A DNA stretch of 41,014 nt from an uncultured Lachnospiraceae bacterium (GTDB lineage Bacteria; Bacillota; Clostridia; Lachnospirales; Lachnospiraceae). Position numbers and translations under genes: made by a program. Positions 1 through 7,390 of the stretch are shown in pieces (the stretch's first letter is position 1; the number at the start of each line of letters is the position of its first letter). The DNA is taken from assembly GCA_910588405.1 (NCBI GenBank), contig CAJUPT010000026.1:1-41014 (forward strand), in the 5' to 3' direction. The notes under the pieces were generated by a model. It worked only from the letters and a program-made list of their open reading frames with translations, searched no databases and was not told the DNA's origin.

Positions 1-51
1 TATGACCCTCTGCTTGTAAGGCAGATGCTCTCCCAGCTGAGCTAAGACCCC
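1..51 (-). tRNA. tRNA-Val(UAC), 3' part cut off by window edge
   Basis: Read on the minus strand, the 5' end is at 51. It starts GGGGTCT (acceptor), then TA, a D-arm with GCTC/GAGC, and an anticodon stem TCTGC/GCAGA around the loop CTTACAA. The anticodon is therefore TAC (valine). The T-arm and 3' acceptor strand lie outside the window. A good promoter lies about 25 bases upstream of the mature 5' end. Confidence 0.93.
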
Positions 52-82
52 ATGTGACAGTCTGTTTTGCGACTGCCTTGAT

Positions 83-111
83 AGTATAAGCGCAATAAGA
101 CAAAATGTCAA
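83..111 (-). promoter_or_regulatory. Promoter for tRNA-Val
   Basis: On the minus strand TTGACA (106-111) and TATACT (83-88) are separated by exactly 17 bases. Transcription would start near 76 and run into the tRNA. This is a near-consensus housekeeping sigma promoter. Confidence 0.8.
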
Positions 112-187
112 GCATTTTTTGAAAAAACTTATTAAAAATATTCATAAATTTTCACCTTCATAAATTTCCACAGGCATGGGAGCGGAT

Positions 188-1186
188 ATGATTTACTTTA
201 TCGTAAACCCGAAGGCGGCTTCGGGAAGAGCACTTAAGAAATGGGGAACTCTGGAGCGGCTGATCAGGAAAAGAGATGTCGTGTATCAGGTTTATATGAC
301 AGAAGGGCAGGGACACGCCGCGAAGATTGCGGCGGCCCTTACGGCCGGAGAGGAACGGTCAGTGGAGAAAACACTGGCAGTTTTAGGCGGCGACGGCACC
401 TTGAACGAGGTGCTGCAGGGACTTCATCTGCAGGCTAAAGTGAAGTTAGCGTACATACCCGCAGGCTCCGCCAATGACTTTTCAAAGGGCCACGGCCTTC
501 CGGCCAATCCGAAGAAAGCGCTGTCTTATATTCTGGATCAGGAATCGCCCTGTCGTGTGCTGGATTATGGCATGATTACCTGCGCGTCGGCAGGGCAGGC
601 GCCCTTTTACCGCAGATTTCTGGTCAGCAGCGGTCTGGGCTTTGACGCGGCCGTCTGCCGGAGTCTTAACTGTTCGCAGGTGAAAAAGATCTGCAACAGA
701 CTGCATATAGGGAGTTTCGCTTATATTTTAGTGGGGCTGTGGCAGATTCTTCTTCATAAAAGGTGCGGCGGCGAGCTGGTACTGGACGGCGGCAGAAGGA
801 TTCCCCTTCGGAGGATTTCTTTTATTTCCGCTCATATTCTGCCGCGGGAAGGCGGCGGGTTCCGGTTTGCGCCGAATGCGGACCCCCAGGACGGGATGCT
901 GTCCTTGTGTGTGGTATCGGGCGTGACGAAGCTGGAGCTGATTCCGATTCTGGTTTTTGCCCTGTTTGGAATTCGTCGTCTGCCAAATGGCGCGGAAAAT
1001 TACCGGTGCCGGGAGGCGGAAATTTTTCTCCAGGAAGCTCTGCCGGCGCATACGGACGGAGAAGTGTTTGATAGAATGAAGGAGGTGCATTTCCGCTGCG
1101 AAAATAAAAAGCTTCGTTTGATTGTCGACCGGGGAACTTTACCGGCGAAAAGGGAAAAAAATCGTCGATTCCACAAGAATCAATAA
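188..1186 (+). CDS. Diacylglycerol kinase family lipid kinase
   Basis: Probably phosphorylates diacylglycerol or a related lipid using ATP at the cytoplasmic membrane, which recycles lipid headgroup by-products; the exact lipid cannot be told from sequence. The N-terminal DAGK catalytic domain shows the nucleotide-binding GGDGTLNE motif at about residues 67-74 and PAGSANDF at about 91-98, both hallmarks of the DgkB/YegS/BmrU family. The length (332 aa) is usual. An ATG exists at 176, but the one at 188 has GGGAG five bases upstream and gives the family-typical start MIYFIVNPKA, so I chose it. The gene stands alone, divergent from tRNA-Val, and is followed by a PAP2 phosphatase that also acts on lipid phosphates. 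Family assignment is firm; the substrate is inferred. Confidence 0.9.
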   Translation: MIYFIVNPKAASGRALKKWGTLERLIRKRDVVYQVYMTEGQGHAAKIAAALTAGEERSVEKTLAVLGGDGTLNEVLQGLHLQAKVKLAYIPAGSANDFSKGHGLPANPKKALSYILDQESPCRVLDYGMITCASAGQAPFYRRFLVSSGLGFDAAVCRSLNCSQVKKICNRLHIGSFAYILVGLWQILLHKRCGGELVLDGGRRIPLRRISFISAHILPREGGGFRFAPNADPQDGMLSLCVVSGVTKLELIPILVFALFGIRRLPNGAENYRCREAEIFLQEALPAHTDGEVFDRMKEVHFRCENKKLRLIVDRGTLPAKREKNRRFHKNQ

Positions 1187-1235
1187 CCAGAAAATTACCA
1201 GTTTCTTAAGCTTTCTAAAGATTTGCCGAAGGGCC

Positions 1236-1271
1236 TTGCCGGAGATTTTAGACTGTGCTATAATCACAGTC
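1236..1271 (+). promoter_or_regulatory. Promoter with palindrome around the -10 box, ahead of PAP2 gene
   Basis: TTGCCG (1236-1241), 17 bases, then TATAAT (1259-1264). The -10 lies in the loop of a perfect inverted repeat: GACTGTG (1251-1257) and CACAGTC (1265-1271). A repressor bound to this dyad would cover the -10, so it is a candidate operator. No regulator is identified. Confidence 0.7.
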
Positions 1272-1327
1272 ATCGAAGGGAAAAAGACATTTGAAGAGTG
1301 AAAGTTTTAGGAAAGGTAATTGTGGTT

Positions 1328-1999
1328 ATGAAAGAATTTATACGGAAATATAAGCATGCATGGGTATTTTTGTACGGTTTGATTTATTTTCCGTGGTTTT
1401 TCTGGTTGGAACAGAGGCATGTGAGCGGCTATCATCTGATCTATGCCTCCCTGGACCGGAAGATTCCTTTTTGCGAATATTTTATTATTCCTTATTTGCT
1501 GTGGTTTGCTTATGTGGTTGGGACGCTGCTGTTGTTTTTATTCACCCAGTCGAAAGAGGAATTTTATAAGCTGACCGGAAATCTGTTTGTCGGGATGAGC
1601 GTCTGTCTGGGAATCTGCACCTTATGGCCGAATATTCAGGTGCTGCGGCCTGTCGTCGATCCGGATCAGAATATATTCTGTTGGCTGGTATCCATGATTT
1701 ATCGGGCGGATACGCCGACCAACGTATTTCCCAGCATTCATGTTTACGCGTCCATCGGCGTCCATATCGCTCTGGTCAGAAGCACTTACGGTAAGAAATA
1801 TCCGATATTCCGTCTGGCTTCCGGACTGCTGATGCTTTCGATTATTCTGTCCACCATGTTTTTAAAACAGCATTCGGTGCTGGATGTGATGGCGGCTACG
1901 ATTTTAAGCAGCGGTATGTATTCGCTGATTTACCGAACCGAGTTTGGCAAGGAAGGATATCGGGTGTTCCGGCGCAGAAGGAAAGCGGCGAAAGCATAA
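1328..1999 (+). CDS. PAP2 superfamily membrane phosphatase
   Basis: Integral membrane phosphatase of the PAP2 (type 2 phosphatidic acid phosphatase) fold, likely acting on lipid phosphates such as phosphatidate or undecaprenyl pyrophosphate. Visible: several hydrophobic segments and the motif-2-like stretch PTNVFPSIHV, which has Ile where the classic PSGH has Gly. The motif-3-like stretch is KQHSVLDV, with the catalytic His and Asp present but Arg replaced by Lys. These changes are common in the clostridial PAP2 branch. The reading frame opens at a GTG at 1298; AGGAAAGG at 1309-1316 better serves GTG 1322 or ATG 1328, and I use the ATG. It has its own promoter with an inverted repeat around the -10. 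Substrate unknown. Confidence 0.82.
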   Translation: MKEFIRKYKHAWVFLYGLIYFPWFFWLEQRHVSGYHLIYASLDRKIPFCEYFIIPYLLWFAYVVGTLLLFLFTQSKEEFYKLTGNLFVGMSVCLGICTLWPNIQVLRPVVDPDQNIFCWLVSMIYRADTPTNVFPSIHVYASIGVHIALVRSTYGKKYPIFRLASGLLMLSIILSTMFLKQHSVLDVMAATILSSGMYSLIYRTEFGKEGYRVFRRRRKAAKA

Positions 2000-2041
2000 C
2001 AGATAAATATTAGTATGGAGAAATATGGACGAGGTTAGCGG

Positions 2042-2638
2042 ATGAGAATTGGAATGGGGTATGACGTACATCGTCTGACGGAAGGGCGGGACCTGATCCT
2101 GGGCGGTGTAAGGATACCATTTGAGAAAGGGCTGTTAGGCCATTCGGATGCGGATGTGGTGGTGCATGCCATCATGGACGCATTGCTGGGAGCGGCGGCT
2201 CTCGGCGATATCGGACAGCATTTTCCGGATACTGATCCCCGGTATAAGGGGATTTCCAGTATCCGGCTTTTGGAGCGTGTAGGGGAACTTTTAGAGGAAA
2301 ATTTTTACTTTATCGGAAATATCGATGCAACCATCGTTGCCCAGCGTCCCAAGCTGGCGCCTTACCGGGCGGAGATGGTAAGGAATGTGGCCCGTGCGCT
2401 GGGGATTTCCGAAGATCAGGTGTGTATCAAGGCGACCACGGAGGAGGGGCTGGGATTTACCGGACAGGGCGAGGGGATTTCCGCCCAGGCGATTGCGCTG
2501 CTGAACAGGGCCGCGGATTATCGCTATTCATCGATTGAAAGCGAAGATCTTTTTACCGCCGAAAAGGTGCGGGACAGATGTTTCGGATGCCCAGGATGCA
2601 GGCGGCAGGAAGAAGGCAGTCCGGAGCCGGCTGAGTAG
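2042..2638 (+). CDS. ispF: 2-C-methyl-D-erythritol 2,4-cyclodiphosphate synthase with Cys-rich C-terminal extension
   Basis: Catalyses the fifth step of the MEP (non-mevalonate) isoprenoid pathway, cyclising CDP-methylerythritol 2-phosphate to MEcPP with release of CMP. The N-terminus has the IspF metal ligands D8, H10 (GYDVH) and H42, the GHSDADVVVHA block, and the conserved ATTEEGLGFTG region at about 131-141. The family normally ends near residue 157-160. This protein runs on to 198 with an extra tail holding C180, C183 and C186 (CFGCPGC), which could bind metal but has no assigned role. No other MEP gene is nearby; the next gene downstream encodes a CBS-pair protein. Start: ATG 2042, with GAGG about 8 bases upstream. 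Confidence 0.95.
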   Translation: MRIGMGYDVHRLTEGRDLILGGVRIPFEKGLLGHSDADVVVHAIMDALLGAAALGDIGQHFPDTDPRYKGISSIRLLERVGELLEENFYFIGNIDATIVAQRPKLAPYRAEMVRNVARALGISEDQVCIKATTEEGLGFTGQGEGISAQAIALLNRAADYRYSSIESEDLFTAEKVRDRCFGCPGCRRQEEGSPEPAE

Positions 2639-2747
2639 GCCGGCCTCCGCATTCTTCGCAGGGCGTTTTGCCGCCAATTTGCGGGAGTCTGCCGGGGGAT
2701 GTTTGCGTATCATACGAAAGAAGGATAACTGACAGGAGAATGGGATT

Positions 2748-3167
2748 ATGAATGTATTGTTTTTTTTGACACCCAAGGCGGAGCTTTCATACGTATATGA
2801 TGATGAAACGCTGCGTCAGGCGCTGGAAAAAATGGAGTATCACCGCTATACCTCCATCCCCATGCTGAACCGAAAGGGGGAGTACATAGGGACGATCACT
2901 GAGGGAGATATTTTGTTTTATATCAAAAATGAGTTTTCCCTGAATTTCAAAGATTCGGAAAAAATTCATGTGAAAGAGGTGGACAGGCGGCGGTATAACG
3001 CCCCGATCCGGGTGGACGCGGATATCGAGGATCTGATTCAGAAGGCCACGACCCAGAACTTTGTGCCGGTGATCGACGATAAAAACAGTTTTATCGGCAT
3101 AGTGACAAGACAGGATATTATCCAGTACTGTACGAAAAGGATGAGAGAGCTGGAGGCCGGAAAATAA
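2748..3167 (+). CDS. CBS-pair domain protein
   Basis: A small stand-alone protein of two CBS motifs (about 1-60 and 75-135), a fold that binds adenine nucleotides and acts as an energy or second-messenger sensor. Typical CBS turns are visible: TSIPMLNRKGEYIGTITEGDIL and, in the second half, FVPVIDDKNSFIGIVTRQDII. Size and layout resemble the Firmicutes CbpB/DarB group, which binds c-di-AMP, but no residue here proves that ligand. AGGAG lies 8 bases before the ATG. It follows ispF by about 110 bases and may be co-transcribed. The partner protein is unknown. Confidence 0.85.
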   Translation: MNVLFFLTPKAELSYVYDDETLRQALEKMEYHRYTSIPMLNRKGEYIGTITEGDILFYIKNEFSLNFKDSEKIHVKEVDRRRYNAPIRVDADIEDLIQKATTQNFVPVIDDKNSFIGIVTRQDIIQYCTKRMRELEAGK

Positions 3168-3197
3168 ACGTTTAGAAAAAACCTTTTCGCAAAAGCC

Positions 3198-3226
3198 TTG
3201 ACAAAAAGAGTGATTTTACATACACT
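3198..3226 (+). promoter_or_regulatory. Promoter of the cys T-box transcript
   Basis: TTGACA (3198-3203), 17 bases, then TACACT (3221-3226). It places the start of transcription just before the T-box leader. Confidence 0.65.
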
Positions 3227-3234
3227 ATATTATG

Positions 3235-3569
3235 AGAATAAAAACAGATTTTAGAATTGAAATCTGTAAAATCCGTAAAGGCTGTGAACGGAAAAGTAAT
3301 CTGCGGGAGGAACACAGAGAGGGGCCGCCATGGGCTGGAAGCGGTTCTGTGATGAATGCAGATGAAGTGCATCCGGGAGCCGGTTCGGTGAGGTTTCGGC
3401 GGCTGCCGGAATTAGCCGGACACGTATCGCCGGCGTTAACGGCCTGCGACTGTCCGGATCATGTCGGGAAGGGCAGCGCGGCTGAGAGAAGGGATTTGAT
3501 CAGTATCCCTTTAATAAGAGTGGAACCGCGGATAAACTTCGTCTCTTTAAAAAGAGATGGAGTTTTTTT
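3235..3569 (+). promoter_or_regulatory. Cysteine-specific T-box riboswitch
   Basis: A tRNA-sensing leader that lets cysE-cysS transcription proceed when uncharged tRNA-Cys accumulates. The conserved T-box sequence AGAGTGGAACCGCGG is at 3517-3531. Upstream is a Stem I-like region closed by GGCT (3280-3283) and AGCC (3379-3382), with the AGAGAG loop motif near 3317-3322. The specifier codon appears to be TGC at 3368-3370, followed by a purine and the closing helix, which matches Cys and the downstream genes. The leader ends in a terminator hairpin, 3534-3547 paired with 3552-3565, then seven T. The T-box sequence can pair with the left part of this hairpin as antiterminator. Stem I boundaries are approximate. 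Confidence 0.93.
3534..3569 (+). terminator. T-box-controlled intrinsic terminator
   Basis: A 14-bp stem (with two G-U pairs), four-base loop and T-run at 3563-3569. It is the expression platform of the T-box leader. Confidence 0.9.
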
Positions 3570-3681
3570 GTGCTACAGGGAGATTTCATGAAATACGCAA
3601 TGTTTTGTCAAGTGTAATAGGTATGCGGTGAGGAATTTGTTAAAGGCGGATTGATATTTATCGTATAATAAGGAGAATCAG

Positions 3682-4347
3682 ATGAACATGATCCAATATA
3701 TCAAAAACGAGATCGCCATCGTGCGGGAGCGTGATCCGGCGATCCATTCCTCGATGGAGGTATTGTTGTATCCCAGCTTCTGGGCGGTGCTGGAATACCG
3801 GCTGGCTCATCGGCTGTATGTGAAAAAGCATTTTTTTCTGGCCCGGTTTATTTCCCAGCGCTGCGCCAGAAAAACGGGTATTGAGATTCATCCGGGCGCG
3901 AAGATCGGGAAAGGGTTGTTTATCGACCACGGTCACGGCGTGATTATCGGAGAGACTGCCCAGCTGGGGGACAATGTGACATTGTTTCAGGGCGTGACCT
4001 TAGGAGGCAACGGCAAGGAAAAGGGCAAGCGTCATCCGACGCTGGGAAATAACGTGATGGTCAGCGCCGGCGCCAAGGTGCTGGGCTCTTTTACCATCGG
4101 GGATAATTCAAAAATCGGGGCCGGCTCAGTGGTATTGTCTACCGTTCCGTCTAATTCTACCGTGGTCGGCGTGCCGGGCCGGGTGGTGAAACGGAATAAC
4201 GTGCGGCTGCCCCAGCAGGATCTGGATCAGGTGAATCTGCCAGATCCGGTGAAGATGGATATTCAGGAGCTGAAAGACGAGAATGAACGGCTGAGAAAAG
4301 ATATTAACAGGCTGTTTCGGATATGCAGAAACAGAGAACGGGCGTGA
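3682..4347 (+). CDS. cysE: Serine O-acetyltransferase
   Basis: Makes O-acetylserine from serine and acetyl-CoA, the committed step of cysteine synthesis. An N-terminal helical region is followed by a left-handed beta-helix of hexapeptide repeats. The signature GIEIHPGAKIGKGLFIDHGHG at about 66-86 carries the active-site histidines, and ETAQLGDNVTLFQGVTLGG follows. The C-terminus has a charged helix (IQELKDENERLRKDINRLF), an extension typical of clostridial CysE. AAGGAG lies 6 bases before the ATG. It sits under the Cys T-box and is followed 42 bases later by cysS, so cysteine supply and tRNA-Cys charging are regulated together. Confidence 0.96.
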   Translation: MNMIQYIKNEIAIVRERDPAIHSSMEVLLYPSFWAVLEYRLAHRLYVKKHFFLARFISQRCARKTGIEIHPGAKIGKGLFIDHGHGVIIGETAQLGDNVTLFQGVTLGGNGKEKGKRHPTLGNNVMVSAGAKVLGSFTIGDNSKIGAGSVVLSTVPSNSTVVGVPGRVVKRNNVRLPQQDLDQVNLPDPVKMDIQELKDENERLRKDINRLFRICRNRERA

Positions 4348-4389
4348 TTTTTATTTATTATATGATACGTACAGAAAGGACTGATACCG

Positions 4390-5802
4390 ATGAAACTTTA
4401 TAACACGCTTACCAGAAAAAAAGAAGAATTTGTACCTTTAGAACCGGGCAAAGTGAAGATGTATGTCTGCGGCCCCACGGTGTACAATTTTATCCATATC
4501 GGAAATGCCCGCCCGATGATCGTTTTTGACACGGTGCGGCGGTATTTTGAGTATAAGGGCTACGACGTAAATTTCGTCTCGAATTTCACTGACGTAGATG
4601 ACAAGATCATCAGGAAAGCCAATGAAGAGGGCGTGGACGCGGCGGAGATTTCCGCCAGATATATTGCGGAGTGCAAAAAGGATATGGAGGGCATGAATAT
4701 CAAGCCTGCTACGACCCATCCGCTGGCGACGCAGGAAATCGACGGGATGTTAGAGATGATCGGGACGCTGATCGAAAAGGGATACGCTTACGCGGCTGAC
4801 GACGGGACGGTGTATTTCCGCACGAAAAAATTTGCGTCTTATGGAAAATTGTCTCACAAAAATCTGGATGACCTGCAGGCCGGCCACAGAGAGATCAAGG
4901 TGGTGGGCAGCGGCAAAGAGGACGAACTGGACTTTGTTCTGTGGAAGCCGAAAAAGGAAGGGGAGCCTTACTGGGAATCTCCCTGGTGTCAGGGCCGGCC
5001 GGGCTGGCATATCGAGTGCTCCGTGATGTCCAAAAAATATCTGGGCGATCAGATCGATATTCATGCCGGCGGCGAAGACCTGATTTTCCCGCACCATGAG
5101 AATGAGATTGCCCAGAGCGAGGCGGCCAACGGAAAAGAATTTTCCCGGTACTGGATGCACAATGCGTTTTTGAACATTGACAACAGGAAGATGTCCAAAT
5201 CCGAAGGCAATTTCTTTACGGTACGGGAGATCAGCGAGAAATATGACCTGCAGGTGCTCCGTTTCTTTATGCTGAGCGCCCATTACAGAAGTCCCTTAAA
5301 TTTCAGCGCAAGCCTGATGGAGTCTTCGAAAAATGGTCTGGATCGGATTCTGACGGCGGTGGAACGGCTGGATGAGCTGATGGAGCGCGTTCTGCCCTCT
5401 GACGATATGACCGGGGAAGAGCTTGGGCTGATCACGGGCAGGGTGCGGGAGCTGGTGAAAAAATATGAGGCATCCATGGAGGATGATTTCAATACGGCGG
5501 ATGCGATAGCCGCCCTGTTTGAGCTGGTGAAGCTGTGCAATACGGAGGCGGACGAACAATCTACGCGGACCTTCCTGATGCAGCTGAAGACAACGATTGA
5601 GGATTTATGCCAGGTGCTGGGCATTGAGACCAAACGGGAGGCACAGCTTCTGAACAGCGAGATCGAGGAGCTGATCGCCAGACGGCAGCAGGCAAGAAAA
5701 GAGAAAAATTTTGCTCTGGCGGATGAGATCCGAGACCAGCTGACCCAGATGGGAATTCTGTTAGAGGATACCAGGGAAGGGGTAAAATGGAAAAAAGCCT
5801 GA
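4390..5802 (+). CDS. cysS: Cysteinyl-tRNA synthetase
   Basis: Class I synthetase that charges tRNA-Cys. The HIGH-type motif is HIGN at 36-39 and KMSKS is at 267-271. Zinc ligands of the active site are visible as C27, C210, H235 and E239. The 470-aa length is normal and the C-terminal helical anticodon-binding region is present. It is second in the T-box-controlled cysE-cysS unit and overlaps mrnC by 16 bases, which suggests translational coupling. Confidence 0.98.
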   Translation: MKLYNTLTRKKEEFVPLEPGKVKMYVCGPTVYNFIHIGNARPMIVFDTVRRYFEYKGYDVNFVSNFTDVDDKIIRKANEEGVDAAEISARYIAECKKDMEGMNIKPATTHPLATQEIDGMLEMIGTLIEKGYAYAADDGTVYFRTKKFASYGKLSHKNLDDLQAGHREIKVVGSGKEDELDFVLWKPKKEGEPYWESPWCQGRPGWHIECSVMSKKYLGDQIDIHAGGEDLIFPHHENEIAQSEAANGKEFSRYWMHNAFLNIDNRKMSKSEGNFFTVREISEKYDLQVLRFFMLSAHYRSPLNFSASLMESSKNGLDRILTAVERLDELMERVLPSDDMTGEELGLITGRVRELVKKYEASMEDDFNTADAIAALFELVKLCNTEADEQSTRTFLMQLKTTIEDLCQVLGIETKREAQLLNSEIEELIARRQQARKEKNFALADEIRDQLTQMGILLEDTREGVKWKKA

Positions 5803-6347
5803 GTCAGGAAATAAGAGAGACAGAGACGGAAAACCGACTGCAAACCGAAAGCATAGAAAATATAAACGGCTCAGGACAGCGGCAGGTTCAGGAGGCGGAA
5901 TGGTCGGAGTATATAGAAAAAATTTCCGTGCTGCTGCGCCTGTCTTCTGTAGATATCCGCGCGTATTCACCGTTGACACTGGCATATATCGGTGATGGGG
6001 TATATGACCTGGCGGTGCGCACTGTGCTGGTGAACCGGGGAAATTGTAAGCCTCATAAGCTTCATCTTCATTGCAGCCGTCTGGTCAGAGCATCCGCCCA
6101 GGCGAGGGTGCTGGAATTGTTTGAGAAAGAGGGCATTCTGACAGAAGATGAGCAGGCAGTCTGCCGGCGGGGCCGCAACGCAAAGCCTGCTACGATGGCG
6201 AAAAACGCCACGGAGGCGGATTATAAGAAAGCTACGGGATTCGAGGCGCTGATCGGGTATCTGTATCTGACCGGACAGATCCAGCGGATGCTGACGCTGA
6301 TCCGCAGAAGTCTGGATTTTTTAGACCCCCTGGCAGCAGGATTGTGA
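5787..6347 (+). CDS. mrnC: Mini-ribonuclease III
   Basis: Small RNase III that lacks the double-stranded-RNA-binding domain; in Bacillus the family matures 23S rRNA ends. The RNase III signature SPLTLAYIGDGVYDLAVR starts near residue 57, with the conserved Asp pair, and GFEALIGYLYLTG near 151 gives the second catalytic segment. The typical protein is about 130-145 aa. This one is 186 because of a polar N-terminal extension of about 45 residues, and no internal Met offers a later start. GGAAGGGG lies 5 bases before the ATG, inside the end of cysS. It is followed by rlmB, another 23S rRNA-processing enzyme. Confidence 0.93.
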   Translation: MEKSLSQEIRETETENRLQTESIENINGSGQRQVQEAEWSEYIEKISVLLRLSSVDIRAYSPLTLAYIGDGVYDLAVRTVLVNRGNCKPHKLHLHCSRLVRASAQARVLELFEKEGILTEDEQAVCRRGRNAKPATMAKNATEADYKKATGFEALIGYLYLTGQIQRMLTLIRRSLDFLDPLAAGL

Positions 6348-6374
6348 TAAGAGAGTTTAGTTGTGAAACGAAAT

Positions 6375-6414
6375 ATCCGGTAAAATGTGTATGTTACATG
6401 TTTTACCGGATTTT
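6375..6414 (+). terminator. Hairpin between mrnC and rlmB (terminator or repeat element)
   Basis: ATCCGGTAAAA (6375-6385) is perfectly complementary to TTTTACCGGAT (6401-6411), with a further short stem inside, and is followed by TTTT. It works on paper as a weak terminator or attenuator. Its core CCGGTAAAATG recurs in two other hairpins in this window (7274-7332 and 23497-23525). Confidence 0.6.
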
Positions 6415-6428
6415 GAAAGGAAAAAGGA

Positions 6429-7229
6429 ATGGAACGAAAGCAAAAGAGTTCGATACCTGAAAGAAGAACATATAGACAGGAAGGCCCGGAAGGGGAGACG
6501 GAAGGTATGATCGAGGGGCGCAACCCCGTTCTTGAGGCGCTGCGCTCCGGGCGTCCCATACACCGTTTGTATGTGCAGGACGGCTGTCAGGACGGGCCGG
6601 TGCAGACCATTGTCCGGGAAGCAAAGAAACGGGATGTGATGTTTCAGTTTGTCCCCCGTCAGCGGCTGGATCAGCTGTCTGAGACCGGCAGACATCAGGG
6701 CGTGATCGCCCAGGCCGCTGCCTATGAGTACGCGGAGGTCGCGGATATGCTGGAGCTGGCCCGGAAGAAAGGGGAGCCGCCTTTTCTGATTCTGCTGGAC
6801 GGCATCGAGGACCCTCATAATCTGGGAGCGATTATCCGGACGGCAAATCTGGCCGGCGCTCATGGCGTCATTATCCCCAGGCATCGGGCGGCGGGCCTGA
6901 CGGCAGTGGTGGCGAAAGCTTCCGCCGGCGCGCTGAACTTTACGCCGGTGGCCAGGGTGACTAACCTTTCTGCGTTGATTGAACAGCTCAAAGAACAGGG
7001 GCTCTGGTTTGTCTGCGCCGATATGGGAGGGGAGATGATGTATCGCCTGAACCTGACCGGCCCCATCGGTCTGGTAATCGGCAATGAGGGAAACGGCGTC
7101 AGCCGTCTGGTCCGGGAAAAATGCGATATGGTTGCGTCGATCCCGATGAAAGGGGAGATCAATTCCCTGAATGCCTCCGTGGCGGCCGGCGTGCTGGCTT
7201 ATGAGATTGTGAGGCAGAGGATGGGGTAA
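6429..7229 (+). CDS. rlmB: 23S rRNA (guanosine-2'-O)-methyltransferase RlmB (TrmH/SpoU family)
   Basis: SPOUT-fold methyltransferase that adds a 2'-O-methyl group to a 23S rRNA guanosine using SAM. The N-terminal substrate-binding part begins EGRNPVLEAL (about 28-37). The three SpoU motifs follow: NLGAIIRTA with its catalytic Arg, the VIGNEGNGVS knot loop, and MKGEINSLNASVA near the C-terminus. The 266-aa length fits. It sits in the usual clostridial neighbourhood cysS-mrnC-rlmB and is closed by a strong terminator. Exact target G2251 is by family analogy. Confidence 0.95.
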   Translation: MERKQKSSIPERRTYRQEGPEGETEGMIEGRNPVLEALRSGRPIHRLYVQDGCQDGPVQTIVREAKKRDVMFQFVPRQRLDQLSETGRHQGVIAQAAAYEYAEVADMLELARKKGEPPFLILLDGIEDPHNLGAIIRTANLAGAHGVIIPRHRAAGLTAVVAKASAGALNFTPVARVTNLSALIEQLKEQGLWFVCADMGGEMMYRLNLTGPIGLVIGNEGNGVSRLVREKCDMVASIPMKGEINSLNASVAAGVLAYEIVRQRMG

Positions 7230-7239
7230 AGGATAAACA

Positions 7240-7263
7240 GAATCCTGCGAAGCAGGATTCTTA
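7240..7263 (+). terminator. Intrinsic terminator after rlmB
   Basis: A perfect 9-bp stem GAATCCTGC (7240-7248) / GCAGGATTC (7252-7260) with a GAA loop, followed by TTATT. It closes the cysE-rlmB region. Confidence 0.8.
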
Positions 7264-7273
7264 TTCGTGTAGT

Positions 7274-7332
7274 ATCCGGTAAAATGCGCCGCGCCAAAGG
7301 GGTACTTTGTGTGGCGAGGCATTTTGCCGAAT
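7274..7332. repeat. Palindromic repeat, CCGGTAAAATG family (copy 2)
   Basis: The arms 7274-7287 and 7319-7332 pair with two imperfections, and an inner stem pairs CGCC..AAAG with CTTT..GGCG. The core CCGGTAAAATG matches the hairpins at 6375 and 23497. It lies between the convergent ends of rlmB and the flagellin gene. Confidence 0.55.
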
Positions 7333-7390
7333 GATGAAATATTCCGTGAAATATTTTGGGCGCAGTCCGATCAGATTCGGCCTTAGCGGT

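Noticed and set aside
3232..3591. 119-residue frame upstream of cysE
   Set aside because: It covers the T-box riboswitch, a non-coding leader.
3664..3669. TATAAT just before cysE as a second promoter
   Set aside because: It is only a few bases before the ribosome site and no -35 lies at a workable distance, so a start there would lack a proper leader.
6357..7322. 321-residue open frame on the minus strand over rlmB
   Set aside because: Shadow of rlmB, which has all SpoU motifs.
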